Made by a program: the position numbers and the translations under genes. Of a stretch of DNA of 64,000 nt, positions 26,178 to 34,858 are shown in pieces; the first letter of the stretch is position 1, and the number at the start of each line of letters is the position of its first letter. The notes below the pieces were generated by a model. That model did not search any database. It was given only the letters and a program-made list of their open reading frames with translations, and was not told where the DNA came from. Source of the stretch: Nitrospira sp. (GTDB lineage: Bacteria; Nitrospirota; Nitrospiria; Nitrospirales; Nitrospiraceae); assembly GCA_030123565.1 (NCBI GenBank), contig CP126122.1, forward strand, positions 2,618,800 to 2,682,799. Direction: 5' to 3'.

Positions 26178-27962
26178 TTACAGGGACTTCCCCTTTTTCT
26201 TGTTAGCACGGCGGGTGAGCATCCACCCTTCAAGAATCACCACGCCAACCGCAATAATGGCCGGGTAGATATACACTTCCTGAGGAGTAGGCGGCTCAAG
26301 GATCGTATAGTAGAAGGCTGAAACGGCCATCTTACGACCGGCATCTCCGTTATGCCCATCCCAAGCGAAGAACACCATCGGAATGTACTTGCCGACATCG
26401 AACCTGGTGTATTCGTCGTAATCGTCTTTGTCACCCTTGAGTGGGCGTGAGATCATGACGGTCCAGCGACCGTTCTTCCATTCGGCCTTCATGAGCTTGA
26501 CTTTTTCTTCAAAATCATCGCGCTCTTCGAAGTCCTGATCCCACCCAGTTCCCTTAAAGGACCGCAGTGATCCATCCGCTTCCCACTTCAGAATATCGGC
26601 GTTGAATTTTGCGTCGCCGAACAAATAGCGCGGCTTGAAGGGGGCAGGAATCTCTTGCCACTTGATCGGGAATTGGAATGCAATCGCATCGTTATAGACG
26701 GCATAGTTGTTCTGCGCGGCTGCGATCGAACCTTCTTCTCCGGTTTTCGGAGGTTGTTCCTTCACTCCAAAATTTTCGACATTCACTTGGGTCGGGGCCC
26801 AGGGAAGTTTGCCCTCCGCCACACTCTTGGTTCGATCGTCCCACTGAATGAGGTATACGACATTTTTTTCGTTGTACAGCGACTTTACCCAGATGTCGTC
26901 GATCCGATTCACGAAATTGCGCGGCTTGTGAGTAATTTGACCTCCCATTGCCACATAACGACGCCCCTGCTTCTTCCACATCTCGTTTTCAGGATCGTCT
27001 GAAATCTCCCCTTCGATCGGAGAGGAAGGAACAACGAAGTTGATTTTAGGCTTGTCGGTCAGGGGATCAATACCGAGCGGCTTTCCTTCGGCATCGCGTT
27101 CGCACAGCGAATTGACGAAATTGGCAATGTGCCAACGTTCTTCAACCGTCGTATTGTCGGCGAATGAGGGCATCGGTGTCCCGTTCACACCAGTTGAGAA
27201 TGTACGGAAAATGTTCCGCACATTATACGGATCTTGGCGGCTGCCGCGGAAATTCCAGCACTTGTGCCAATCGGCAGGCTGAATGGAGAACCCCCAGTCA
27301 TCCTTCAGATTGAACGCGTTGCCATCCCCACGTCCCTCGACACCGTGGCATTCGATGCATTTCTTTTCGACAATCAGCTCGGCCCCCTTCTTCAGGCTTT
27401 CCTCTGTCGCCTCGAGAGGCTTGATGGTACCAACTTGAAGAATGGTCTGCGTCTCAGACTGCTTGTCGGTAAACTTTCGATCCTTCACCAGTTGAGTGGT
27501 CACGAACGACAAGACTTGGAGCCGCTGCTCTTCGGTCAAAATACCTTCCCATGGAGGCATAGCGGAACCGGGAAGACCGTGAGTTACTGTATCCAACAGG
27601 TCATTCTTATTGGAGTCCGGTACCTTTTCGTTGTAATTGAAAAGAGGCAATTCACCGCTTGCCGTATGACGAATTTTGAATGTTCCCTGGTTGAAGTTCC
27701 TCGGCCGCGGCCACAAACGATCTGCGCCGGGGCCATCACCGGCCCCATCAACGCCGTGACACCACACACACTTGGTAAAATACACGCGCTTCCCGGCTTC
27801 GATCATTTCTGCGGGAGGAGCCGGTGCCAATTCCCCCTTCACAAAGCCTTCCGGAAGATCTGCAGCATGGCCTATCCCGATCATGCTTCCGGAGAAGAGA
27901 AAGGCGCCTAACGCCGCACCGATGGCCAGCGTCGGCTTTACGTTCGTACGAAGTTTGCTCAT
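26178..27962 (-). CDS. Dihaem cytochrome c fused to an NxrC-like domain, membrane anchored
   Basis: 594-residue exported protein. Signal peptide (about residues 9-33); two cytochrome c domains with KCVWCHG (about residue 63) and KCIECHG (about residue 200); then a C-terminal EB_dh/NxrC-like domain (about 310-550) recognisable by AEWKNGRWTVMISRPL and FFAWDGHNGDAGRKMAVSAFYYT; and a final transmembrane helix (about 560-582) with a basic tail. The Met-bearing CMGQ motif of the other NxrC-like proteins is missing: the equivalent stretch reads RYLFGDAKFNADILKW, so haem b binding by this domain is uncertain. The ATG at 27962 has GGTGAGG upstream. It is last in the cytochrome/bd-like operon. Confidence 0.85.
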   Translation of the reverse strand: MSKLRTNVKPTLAIGAALGAFLFSGSMIGIGHAADLPEGFVKGELAPAPPAEMIEAGKRVYFTKCVWCHGVDGAGDGPGADRLWPRPRNFNQGTFKIRHTASGELPLFNYNEKVPDSNKNDLLDTVTHGLPGSAMPPWEGILTEEQRLQVLSFVTTQLVKDRKFTDKQSETQTILQVGTIKPLEATEESLKKGAELIVEKKCIECHGVEGRGDGNAFNLKDDWGFSIQPADWHKCWNFRGSRQDPYNVRNIFRTFSTGVNGTPMPSFADNTTVEERWHIANFVNSLCERDAEGKPLGIDPLTDKPKINFVVPSSPIEGEISDDPENEMWKKQGRRYVAMGGQITHKPRNFVNRIDDIWVKSLYNEKNVVYLIQWDDRTKSVAEGKLPWAPTQVNVENFGVKEQPPKTGEEGSIAAAQNNYAVYNDAIAFQFPIKWQEIPAPFKPRYLFGDAKFNADILKWEADGSLRSFKGTGWDQDFEERDDFEEKVKLMKAEWKNGRWTVMISRPLKGDKDDYDEYTRFDVGKYIPMVFFAWDGHNGDAGRKMAVSAFYYTILEPPTPQEVYIYPAIIAVGVVILEGWMLTRRANKKKGKSL

Positions 27963-28009
27963 TGTTAACCTCACCACCTGTTCTCCCAGGTTGTTTGAAA
28001 GATTCCAGA

Positions 28010-29047
28010 TTAGTCCCATGTCCGAGGGTAGTATCCCGTATGCCAGTACTCGAACAGGATCACCTTCCAGATTTCATCCGTTGTCAGGTGTTGCTCCCAA
28101 GGCGGCATAACGGAGGCCCATGGAAAGCCTTCATTCGGCAAACCGATTCCCCCCTTGGCCACGCGCCAGAAAATGAATGTCTCCTGCAATTGAGCGATTG
28201 TTCCGGGATCGGTGAAATTTGCAGGGATTGGATTGAACGCGAAGGCATGCAGACCGCGACCATTCAGATTGTCGCCGTGGCAAAAATGGCAGTTCTGGAA
28301 AAAGATTTCTCCACCTTCACGCACATACTTGAGGTAACCTTCAGCCTTTTCATCCCAAGGATTGGCATTGGGAGCCATCAAACGTCCCATCCCCTGCTCA
28401 ACGATCAACTTGTTGCTGTATTCTTGATCGTACTTACCTTCAGGATTGACACGATATGGATTTTGTGATGTCTGCAAGGTGTAGGTTTTGCCATGCACCT
28501 TCGTGCTGGCCGGCGGAGCAGGATGCACCGTCCGCAACTCGATCGGCTCTTCCGTACTGGGCTTCATTGAAAGGAAAGAAAATCCTCCGATCAGGATCGG
28601 GAGAAGAATCAGATACAGTGTGCGGAGTGCCTTATGAAACCCGGTATTCGCATCCAGCACATTGATGATGGGCTGCTTGAATTTCTTCCAATCTTCTTCA
28701 TTGGCCGACACCCACATGAACACCGCAACGAACGTCACGGTCCCATACATCGCACGGACGCTGAACGGAATCGGGGGATATACTCTGTACTTGAGGTACA
28801 TCCAGATGAATACCCAGAACAGAACCCCTTGCCAAAACCGCGGCAGCGGCATTCCCATGGAGCTCATCAGGTAGCTGATACCGGTGAAGCCGGCAACGAA
28901 AATCGCCAGCTCGCTCAGCATCTGCATAGGCATATAGCCCTCAACGAGCTTGACGGTGTTCGATGGAACTACCCCGAGGATCATACCGATCAATACGAGT
29001 AGTCCGATCACACCAATCAGTGCTCCGACTGACATTAGTGCTTTCAT
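28010..29047 (-). CDS. Membrane-anchored monohaem cytochrome c
   Basis: 345-residue protein: about five hydrophobic segments in the first 165 residues (for example residues 5-27, 45-63, 70-88, 98-113 and 140-158), then a periplasmic cytochrome c domain with QNCHFCHGDNLNGRG near residue 254 and a distal Met in SVMPPWEQHLT. The arrangement is that of a membrane electron-transfer partner for an oxidase. It has a good AAGGGAG ribosome site and lies 47 nt upstream of the dihaem gene and 60 nt downstream of the next cytochrome. Confidence 0.85.
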   Translation of the reverse strand: MKALMSVGALIGVIGLLVLIGMILGVVPSNTVKLVEGYMPMQMLSELAIFVAGFTGISYLMSSMGMPLPRFWQGVLFWVFIWMYLKYRVYPPIPFSVRAMYGTVTFVAVFMWVSANEEDWKKFKQPIINVLDANTGFHKALRTLYLILLPILIGGFSFLSMKPSTEEPIELRTVHPAPPASTKVHGKTYTLQTSQNPYRVNPEGKYDQEYSNKLIVEQGMGRLMAPNANPWDEKAEGYLKYVREGGEIFFQNCHFCHGDNLNGRGLHAFAFNPIPANFTDPGTIAQLQETFIFWRVAKGGIGLPNEGFPWASVMPPWEQHLTTDEIWKVILFEYWHTGYYPRTWD

Positions 29048-29107
29048 TTCTCGATCTCCCTTATTGTTCCCTGTGTCAAACCAAGGTGTCGGGTTAAGTC
29101 ACTCGCT

Positions 29108-30424
29108 CTACGAGGCCTTAGGTGGTTCTTTCCCCTCTTGCACCTGCGACAGGTAATCGACAATCTTCTTCAAGGCCCCGGCACTCAGTTTTTGGCCGAA
29201 CACCTTCGGCATGGTGTTGTCCGGGAATCCCTTTACGACATATGTGCTGGGGTCAATAATAGACTCCATGATGTAGTCGGGAACACTCTTGGCCTTGCCC
29301 TTATACTCCTTGTCCTTGATGCGAAGGGGAGCATTGGTTCCCTCCACCAGCTTAGGACCGATGGTGCCTGTCGCTCCCGCAATCCCAGGGATCGTGTGGC
29401 AGGCCACACACTGCGCCTTGGCAAAAATCTGATCGACAGGTTCAGTTCCGTCTGCCATCAAGGCACTCGCTCCTGGCTTCGCGTCTCCCTCTGTTGGCGG
29501 CTTGGGGCGATCTGACTCGGGAATGAACTTCTCGTATGACTTTACGATTTCGTCGAACGAAGGCGCTTCTCTTCCTTCGCGAACATAGAGCCACGTATCC
29601 ACTGCGGCCAATTCAGGAAGGCTGAGGGAGATTGGCGGCTTATGGATGGCAGGCATGGGACTTTCTTTATCGTTGGTGCCCTTTACCCCATAGCCAGCCA
29701 CGACAAAGCAACTCGGGCAGGCATGAGACTCAGCAATATATTCCTGAGCATTCTCAGCTGTTCCAGAACCAGGAAAGGCTTCCTTTTGAATAGAATCACG
29801 GGCAGCGGGATTCCCCTTGTGATAACGAGGATCTTCCAGACGTTCTTTACCGGCGCGCTCAGGAAGGCCATCGAGGTTCGGCGCGCGTTCACCCAACATT
29901 CCCTTGTGGAAGGCATGGCAGAGAGGGCACTGTCCTTTCCCGATCGCACCCTGAACTTTATTTTGGCCCACGCCACCAAAAATGATCTTCTCACCCTCGT
30001 CGGCAAGTTCGCTGGCCGGCATGTTACTGAAATCCTTCTTTTCTTCCTTAGGCGGAAAACCACCTTCCACCTGAGGCAACCAGTTTCCATATCCGGAAAG
30101 GGCCGCCGCAATGAAGAACATGAATCCGCCGATCTTCAGCAAGGCACTGATATTGGTAAAATACAAGGCCATCATGAAGGTCATTGACGTGATCAAGACC
30201 AGTGAGACCGGGAGCAACCGCGATTCAGCAAAGAAATTCATCTTGTAATTGGCAATAGCCATGAACAAGAGGATTGCGCCGAGAATGCCGATGAAGGTCT
30301 TGAACACGGCCCGCTTGTTGGCAACGGGATCCTGGATGGACGCCTTAAAGTAGAACATAAGGGCCACAAGGATCCCTAGCGCGGGCCACCCCATAGATAA
30401 GGACTCTTTAATAAGATCGATCAC
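29108..30424 (-). CDS. Membrane cytochrome c with two CXXCH motifs and one CPSCF site
   Basis: 438-residue protein starting at GTG with AGGAGG upstream. Four hydrophobic segments occur in the first 115 residues, followed by a periplasmic part with CPLCH (near residue 168), an unusual CPSCF (near residue 236), and CVACH (near residue 340) with a C-terminal distal Met (TMPKVFGQKLS). The middle site has the two cysteines of a haem motif but Phe in place of the His, so it is either a degenerate haem site or a metal/disulphide site. It precedes the other two cytochromes and follows the bd-like oxidase gene, so it is a likely electron donor to it. Confidence 0.82.
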   Translation of the reverse strand: MIDLIKESLSMGWPALGILVALMFYFKASIQDPVANKRAVFKTFIGILGAILLFMAIANYKMNFFAESRLLPVSLVLITSMTFMMALYFTNISALLKIGGFMFFIAAALSGYGNWLPQVEGGFPPKEEKKDFSNMPASELADEGEKIIFGGVGQNKVQGAIGKGQCPLCHAFHKGMLGERAPNLDGLPERAGKERLEDPRYHKGNPAARDSIQKEAFPGSGTAENAQEYIAESHACPSCFVVAGYGVKGTNDKESPMPAIHKPPISLSLPELAAVDTWLYVREGREAPSFDEIVKSYEKFIPESDRPKPPTEGDAKPGASALMADGTEPVDQIFAKAQCVACHTIPGIAGATGTIGPKLVEGTNAPLRIKDKEYKGKAKSVPDYIMESIIDPSTYVVKGFPDNTMPKVFGQKLSAGALKKIVDYLSQVQEGKEPPKAS

Positions 30425-30446
30425 AGTTCAAACCTCCTACAGGAGG

Positions 30447-30488
30447 GGAAGGCGTCGGTACCCGCCCACTCAACGCCGACGGCCTTCC
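30447..30488 (-). other. Intergenic hairpin between bd-like oxidase and cytochrome c genes
   Basis: Imperfect 12-bp stem with one bulge (arms 30447-30458 and 30476-30488). There is no T-tract, so it is more likely an mRNA processing or stability element that sets different levels for the oxidase and its cytochromes than a full terminator. Confidence 0.5.
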
Positions 30489-30515
30489 CATGCGATTTGG
30501 TTTCTCGTAACCCTG

Positions 30516-32450
30516 TTAATGGCCGACTGCCGGCTCAGGCGCCCTTCCAGGTGCTCCCGCCTTAGCTTCCACGGGAACCTTCTTAGCCGCAAGCGCTCCG
30601 AGCCAGAAGACAAACATGATGGTCATCCAGAAGAACAGCACGTTGAACGAGATCATGTTCGCCGCAAACCCAACCGTGTGGGTGTAGGCCCAAGGGGAAT
30701 TGTCCCGCATGATCTCATTGACGTGCCAGAAGAGACGGACCGAAGAACGGATGTAGCCCATCAATCCCATCATCCACGTGAACGCGGTAGCCAACATGAT
30801 CAAGGCATATTGCGACCGCACCGATATCTTTCCCCACTCGATCGGCCCGGTCTGCTTGGCACCCTTCATCATGACGCTGTTCAGCGCGAACATGAAGAAG
30901 AGGCATGAGAGGGTGGTTGCCACCTGAGGAACCGATAATCCAACGCGGACGTTGGCAGGGATGTAGTATCCGTAGATGGCGAGCCAGATGATATTGACAT
31001 AGGCAAAGAAGAAGAAACAGCCCATGAAAATATTGCCGAACTTCGACCAGGATACGGTCGACACCTTGTTGCCTCGCATGTACCACACGAAGCTCAAGAC
31101 CGTCGTCGTGATGATCACGTTGATGCCGCCGTTTTTGGCGGACATGACTCCGTAGTTTCCAAGGACGGGGTGCTGTTGCCCTCCCATGGCCTTCAACTCA
31201 GCCGGCGTCATGACCATGGTGTGGGGGGTAATAAAAACCAGGAACCCACACACCACAAGAAATACGAGATACTTGATGTAGCGTTGATACTTTTCCGCAC
31301 CGCGCATGCGACCAAGCGCCTGCCAGAGATAATAATTGGTGCTGAGGAAGAGAATTCCGATCATGGTTGCCTGGATGATGAAGAGCCAAGCAAGCAATCC
31401 ACCCATCAACGTAATTCCCATCTGTTGACGATAGGCATAGACCTCACGCATGAGCCAGTAGCCGGCGAACGGCAGCGGAATCAGGAAGGACACACCGAGA
31501 GCCATCGCGATGTAACCCATCCAGTCATAATGCGCGCGCTCCTCATCGGTCTTCGCAGATAGGAAACGATAGGCCGCATAGGCCGCTACCACTCCCCCAC
31601 CGAATGCCATATTACCGAGAATGCGATGCAGGTTCAGTGGATTCCATAAGGCCGTATGGATCACGTGCCAGATGTTCCCGAGATAACGGCCCTGCTCATC
31701 GACTCCGGCAGGAGACATCATGAAGCCGATCCAGGAATTGGCCAAGAACATCAGAACCGTGCCGATGACGTTAAGGACGACGGACATGCTGAGATGGATC
31801 CACTTCAGGAACCCTTCCTTCATCTTGTCCCAGCCGTAGTAATAGATGTAGAGGGTTCCACTTTCCGCGACAAACATCAGCGCATAGATATGCATTACGG
31901 GCCTGAAAATTTGGGAGAGATACTGGAAGAAGGCGGGATAGAGCGTGAGGAAGGTGAAGATCAGGATGCCTCCCAAGATGGCGGTCAATGAGTAGGCCGT
32001 CAAACTGATCTTGATAAAGTCGTATGCCAATTGATCATAGCGCTTGGCCAGCGCCTTATCCTTCGACACAACCCCCATGAACTCGATAATCATGCAGAAG
32101 ATCGGAACCGCAAGAACGAAACTACCGTAGTACAAGTGCTGCTGGTTCGCAAACCAGAGCAGAACCCGGCTCTCGAAGTTGTACCGAGGATAGTCCTTTT
32201 CACTATCGGTCGTCTTCGGAGCAGGAGGGCCTGACACAATACCCTCCGTCTTGTAGTACACATCCTTCGCTTTCTCAACCTTCGCCTCACCGCCGCCTTC
32301 CTTCTTGCCCGCATCTGCCGTCGCTGCAGGGGCCTCGACGCCACCACTCGCCAACGCAGGAATCGAAACAAGGATAGGCAGGAGGAGAAGTCCGACCATC
32401 GCGCCAAGCGCCATGATCGACATCAACTTGTTACGGGTTACCGGACCCAT
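30516..32450 (-). CDS. Cytochrome bd-like oxidase subunit (first copy)
   Basis: 644-residue polytopic membrane protein with a signal-like first helix (residues 11-33), a Lys/Glu-rich linker, and about a dozen more helices. It matches the cytochrome bd-like proteins described in Nitrospira rather than ordinary CydA. His candidates for haem are in NQQHLYYGSF, HVIHTALW and WNPLNLHRILGN; further conserved blocks shared with the copy at 35993 are QGRYLGN, FAGYWLMR, MGGQQHPVLGNYGVMSAKNGG and GLMGYIRSS. No classical CydB gene is in the window. GGAGG precedes the ATG. It probably receives electrons from the cytochromes c encoded downstream and reduces oxygen; the electron donor is inferred. Confidence 0.85.
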   Translation of the reverse strand: MGPVTRNKLMSIMALGAMVGLLLLPILVSIPALASGGVEAPAATADAGKKEGGGEAKVEKAKDVYYKTEGIVSGPPAPKTTDSEKDYPRYNFESRVLLWFANQQHLYYGSFVLAVPIFCMIIEFMGVVSKDKALAKRYDQLAYDFIKISLTAYSLTAILGGILIFTFLTLYPAFFQYLSQIFRPVMHIYALMFVAESGTLYIYYYGWDKMKEGFLKWIHLSMSVVLNVIGTVLMFLANSWIGFMMSPAGVDEQGRYLGNIWHVIHTALWNPLNLHRILGNMAFGGGVVAAYAAYRFLSAKTDEERAHYDWMGYIAMALGVSFLIPLPFAGYWLMREVYAYRQQMGITLMGGLLAWLFIIQATMIGILFLSTNYYLWQALGRMRGAEKYQRYIKYLVFLVVCGFLVFITPHTMVMTPAELKAMGGQQHPVLGNYGVMSAKNGGINVIITTTVLSFVWYMRGNKVSTVSWSKFGNIFMGCFFFFAYVNIIWLAIYGYYIPANVRVGLSVPQVATTLSCLFFMFALNSVMMKGAKQTGPIEWGKISVRSQYALIMLATAFTWMMGLMGYIRSSVRLFWHVNEIMRDNSPWAYTHTVGFAANMISFNVLFFWMTIMFVFWLGALAAKKVPVEAKAGAPGRAPEPAVGH

Positions 32451-32515
32451 GGGTTACCTCCTTGATACATAAACGATAAAAAACGACAAACCAAAGTCAT
32501 ACCTCTCTTCGTCTG

Positions 32516-32638
32516 CTATTTGCGGAAGAGATACCAGTAGTCCAACCCCTGGGCGTCCATCAAAAAATGATCGACGGCCGTAAAGTACACAACGCAGATC
32601 AAGACCGAGACAACGAGGTAGACGATTGTTTGGCCCAT
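32516..32638 (-). CDS. 40-residue single-span membrane microprotein
   Basis: Short frame ATG to TAG upstream of the bd-like oxidase gene, same strand. The peptide is one hydrophobic helix (residues 4-20, IVYLVVSVLICVVYFTA) followed by a short polar, aromatic tail (LDYWYLFRK). AAGGGAG lies 7 nt before the ATG. It lies 65 nt before the oxidase start. Size and topology recall CydX or CcoQ-type small oxidase subunits, but I see no sequence match that proves homology. Confidence 0.65.
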   Translation of the reverse strand: MGQTIVYLVVSVLICVVYFTAVDHFLMDAQGLDYWYLFRK

Positions 32639-32689
32639 CTTCAAACTCCCTTCAACGTGGTATGCAACCCCTCAGGTCGGGGCGCAAAA

Positions 32690-32806
32690 TCAGCATGGAC
32701 ATTGAATTCCACCGAACCAATAGAAGAACCAAATGCTCACTGCACAGGTGATATAAAAAATCATCTTTCCGATCTTAATCTTGATATCGTCCTGTGCTGC
32801 TTCCAT
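32690..32806 (-). CDS. 38-residue single-span membrane microprotein ending in CPC
   Basis: Short frame ATG to TGA, 51 nt upstream of the 40-residue frame. An acidic/basic start (EAAQDDIKIKIGK) is followed by one aromatic-rich helix (MIFYITCAVSIWFFYWF) and a C-terminal GIQCPC. A GGGGGG run near the start is a plausible ribosome site. The terminal Cys-x-Cys could bind a metal such as copper. Same direction as the oxidase gene, so probably the first gene of that operon. Confidence 0.62.
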   Translation of the reverse strand: MEAAQDDIKIKIGKMIFYITCAVSIWFFYWFGGIQCPC

Positions 32807-32840
32807 CGTGCCCCCCTGCGGTTTAAGTACGTATTTTGAA

Positions 32841-32869
32841 TTGACACACCATGCGCCCTATGTTAATCA
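32841..32869 (+). promoter_or_regulatory. Candidate sigma70 promoter for the 34-residue plus-strand gene
   Basis: Perfect -35 TTGACA (32841-32846), 17-nt spacer and TAATCA (32864-32869). It leads only to the short frame at 32906, which supports that frame being real. The gap 32807-32905 also must contain the promoter of the minus-strand oxidase operon, which I could not place. Confidence 0.5.
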
Positions 32870-32905
32870 AAATCCCTCACGCGCATGTTTTCAAACGGGA
32901 TTTTT

Positions 32906-33010
32906 ATGGCTAAAAACTCAAAAGTGTTCGACATTATAGTTTTGGCTGGAATGGTTGTCAATATCATTTTGGCCGTGTTTCTGATCCTCTACTACTTCGA
33001 TTTCCTGTAA
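32906..33010 (+). CDS. 34-residue single-span membrane microprotein
   Basis: Short plus-strand frame ATG to TAA. Sequence is a short basic start (MAKNSK), one long hydrophobic helix (residues 8-30) and FDFL at the end. A weak GGGA lies 6 nt before the ATG and a good promoter lies upstream. It overlaps the 3' end of the convergent formylglycine-enzyme-like gene by 47 nt. Possible small accessory subunit of the neighbouring oxidase; existence rests on promoter and helix only. Confidence 0.5.
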   Translation: MAKNSKVFDIIVLAGMVVNIILAVFLILYYFDFL

Positions 33011-33917
33011 TGTTCCCCGCCCCCTCGCTTTCACGCGGCGCCTCATTTCCCGCACTGGATTTCGCACAACGGAAACCGATTGTCTCGTCGCGGAAGTCCG
33101 ACGGCATCTTGCTGCGCGCGGTAATCCGCAAATCAGACCCTGAGCTGGTGTATGCCGCTCCTCGCAAAACCCTATAGGTTCCATACTCAGGACTGCGAGG
33201 ATTACGCTCTGACGTCTCCGCATAGGCGTTTTCGAGGTACCAGTCATTGACCCATTCCATGACATTGCCTGCGCCGTCCATCACTCCATAGGGGCTGGCA
33301 TCGCTCTTCACATGGCCTACCGGAGCGGCTACGTCGAACCCATCATCCACCCTGGCCCAATTCGCCCCATCCGGGATCTCAACATTCCCCCAAGGCCACA
33401 GACGCCCGTCTGTCCCACGCATGGCCTTCTCCCATTCCGCTTCAGAGGGTAACCGCATTCCGCGCCAGGCACAGTATGCGCTCGCGTCCTCCCACGACAC
33501 ATACACCACCGGCTGGTTCGGCCCTCGCATACGGGACGTGTTTTTCGCATACCGTGAAGGTGGACCGGCTTTTCGGTGCCCCGTCTCCTTCACAAATGCG
33601 GCATATTGCGCATTTGTGACTTCGTACCGATCGATGAGAAAGCCGTCAAGGTACACGGTCCTCTCAGGGCGTTCGTCAAATCCGCCTCGATCGGTTCCGC
33701 GCACAAATGGACCTGCAGGAATCGCCACCAAGTCTTCCGCCATCGACGCTTCGGATGATGGCGGTTCCGCCGAGTCGCTTGACGCGTCATCATCCGAATG
33801 CCGAGACTCGGCTTCAAAGGGCGTGGACGTCGTCCCGCGAAGAATCGCTATCAGGGGGAGGCTGGCGGCAAGCAGCACAACCACGAGGAAGATGACTTTG
33901 AATCTAGTTTCGAGCAT
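32964..33917 (-). CDS. Membrane-anchored formylglycine-generating-enzyme-like protein
   Basis: About 317 residues from ATG 33917 (a longer start at 33968 lacks support). One N-terminal helix (residues 6-27), an Asp/Ser/Glu linker, then a SUMF1/FGE-sulfatase domain: IPAGPFVRGTDRGG, VTNAQYAAFVKETG, VSWEDASAYCAWRGMRLPSEAEWEKAMRG, PWGN, YGVMDGAGNVMEWVNDWY, VLRGAAY and TIGFRC. The active-site cysteine region of true enzymes reads YTSSGSDLRITARSK here, with no Cys, so it should not oxidise sulfatase cysteines. NirV, found beside nitrite reductases, is a comparable FGE-like protein. Confidence 0.82.
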   Translation of the reverse strand: MLETRFKVIFLVVVLLAASLPLIAILRGTTSTPFEAESRHSDDDASSDSAEPPSSEASMAEDLVAIPAGPFVRGTDRGGFDERPERTVYLDGFLIDRYEVTNAQYAAFVKETGHRKAGPPSRYAKNTSRMRGPNQPVVYVSWEDASAYCAWRGMRLPSEAEWEKAMRGTDGRLWPWGNVEIPDGANWARVDDGFDVAAPVGHVKSDASPYGVMDGAGNVMEWVNDWYLENAYAETSERNPRSPEYGTYRVLRGAAYTSSGSDLRITARSKMPSDFRDETIGFRCAKSSAGNEAPRESEGAGNITGNRSSRGSETRPK

Positions 33918-33928
33918 GGCTCGACCGA

Positions 33929-34843
33929 CTACTTGGCCTGCCCCTCGGCGTCGACATCCTTCGCGCAACGAAACCCGACCGTCACATCATGTCGCCACGG
34001 CTTCGCCTGAAATCGCTTCGACGCGCGCACATTCTGCTTGGTTTCACGCCATGACCCGCCACGAATAACGTGTTGATCGCCTTGTTCGGGTCCCTTCGGA
34101 TCTCGATAGGGCGATTTTCGATAGTAGTTCTCGTCGTAGAAATCCGAGACCCACTCGCCGACGTTGCCCGTCATATCGTAGATGCCGTAGGGACTGCGGC
34201 CCGATTCGAACGACCCCGGCGGCGCGAGATACCGAAAGGCGTCTTCGTTTCCGTCGATGTTCGCATAGCCCACCACGAACTCGTCACCCCAGGGATACCG
34301 ACGCTTCCCCTCTCCACGCGCCGCCTTCTCCCACTCGGCTTCGGTCGGCAAACGCTTCCCGGCCCACTTGCAGTACGCCTCCGCATCTTCCCAGGTCACG
34401 GCAATCATCGGGTACTCAGGCTTGAGCAATTTGGCCGGGTCGTCCTCGAAAACTTCGATCTTCCGCTTGGCCCGCTTTGTCATCTTGGCGAATCGATCAT
34501 AGGCGTATTGGGTAACTTCATTTTTATCGAAAAAATACGCCTTCAAGTAGACTTGATGTTCCGGCTTTTCGTCCGGATCGCTGTCGTTGTCGCGACTGCC
34601 CATCACAAACGGCCCCTCGGAAATTTGGACCATCTCCCGCCCATCATCGCCGACGAGCGTCTTGTACATCGAGAAGTCCTGCGCGGCAGCCGCCTCCACG
34701 ACCTTCGCTTCGGTCTTGATGGACAATGCCAACTGGCGCATCTGCTTGGCCTTGTAGGATTCATAGACCAGCGCCGCGATCATCAAAATGAACGACGCGA
34801 ACACAAAAATAATCGACCCGATCAATACACCTCTGTTTTCCAT
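33929..34843 (-). CDS. Second membrane-anchored formylglycine-enzyme-like protein
   Basis: 304-residue paralogue of the adjacent gene (11 nt apart). A helix at residues 6-29, a basic/alpha-helical linker, then the FGE-sulfatase fold: ISEGPFVMGSRDNDSDPDE, KNEVTQYAYDRFAK, VTWEDAEAYCKWAGKRLPTEAEWEKAARGEG, YPWGDEF, GIYDMTGNVGEWVSDFY, IRGGSWRETKQNVRASKR and VGFRCAKD. It again lacks the two catalytic cysteines expected after RGGSW. It faces the periplasm if the helix is an N-in anchor. Tandem duplication next to bd-like oxidases suggests a structural or maturation role there. Confidence 0.84.
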   Translation of the reverse strand: MENRGVLIGSIIFVFASFILMIAALVYESYKAKQMRQLALSIKTEAKVVEAAAAQDFSMYKTLVGDDGREMVQISEGPFVMGSRDNDSDPDEKPEHQVYLKAYFFDKNEVTQYAYDRFAKMTKRAKRKIEVFEDDPAKLLKPEYPMIAVTWEDAEAYCKWAGKRLPTEAEWEKAARGEGKRRYPWGDEFVVGYANIDGNEDAFRYLAPPGSFESGRSPYGIYDMTGNVGEWVSDFYDENYYRKSPYRDPKGPEQGDQHVIRGGSWRETKQNVRASKRFQAKPWRHDVTVGFRCAKDVDAEGQAK

Positions 34844-34858
34844 TACGTTACTCGCACC

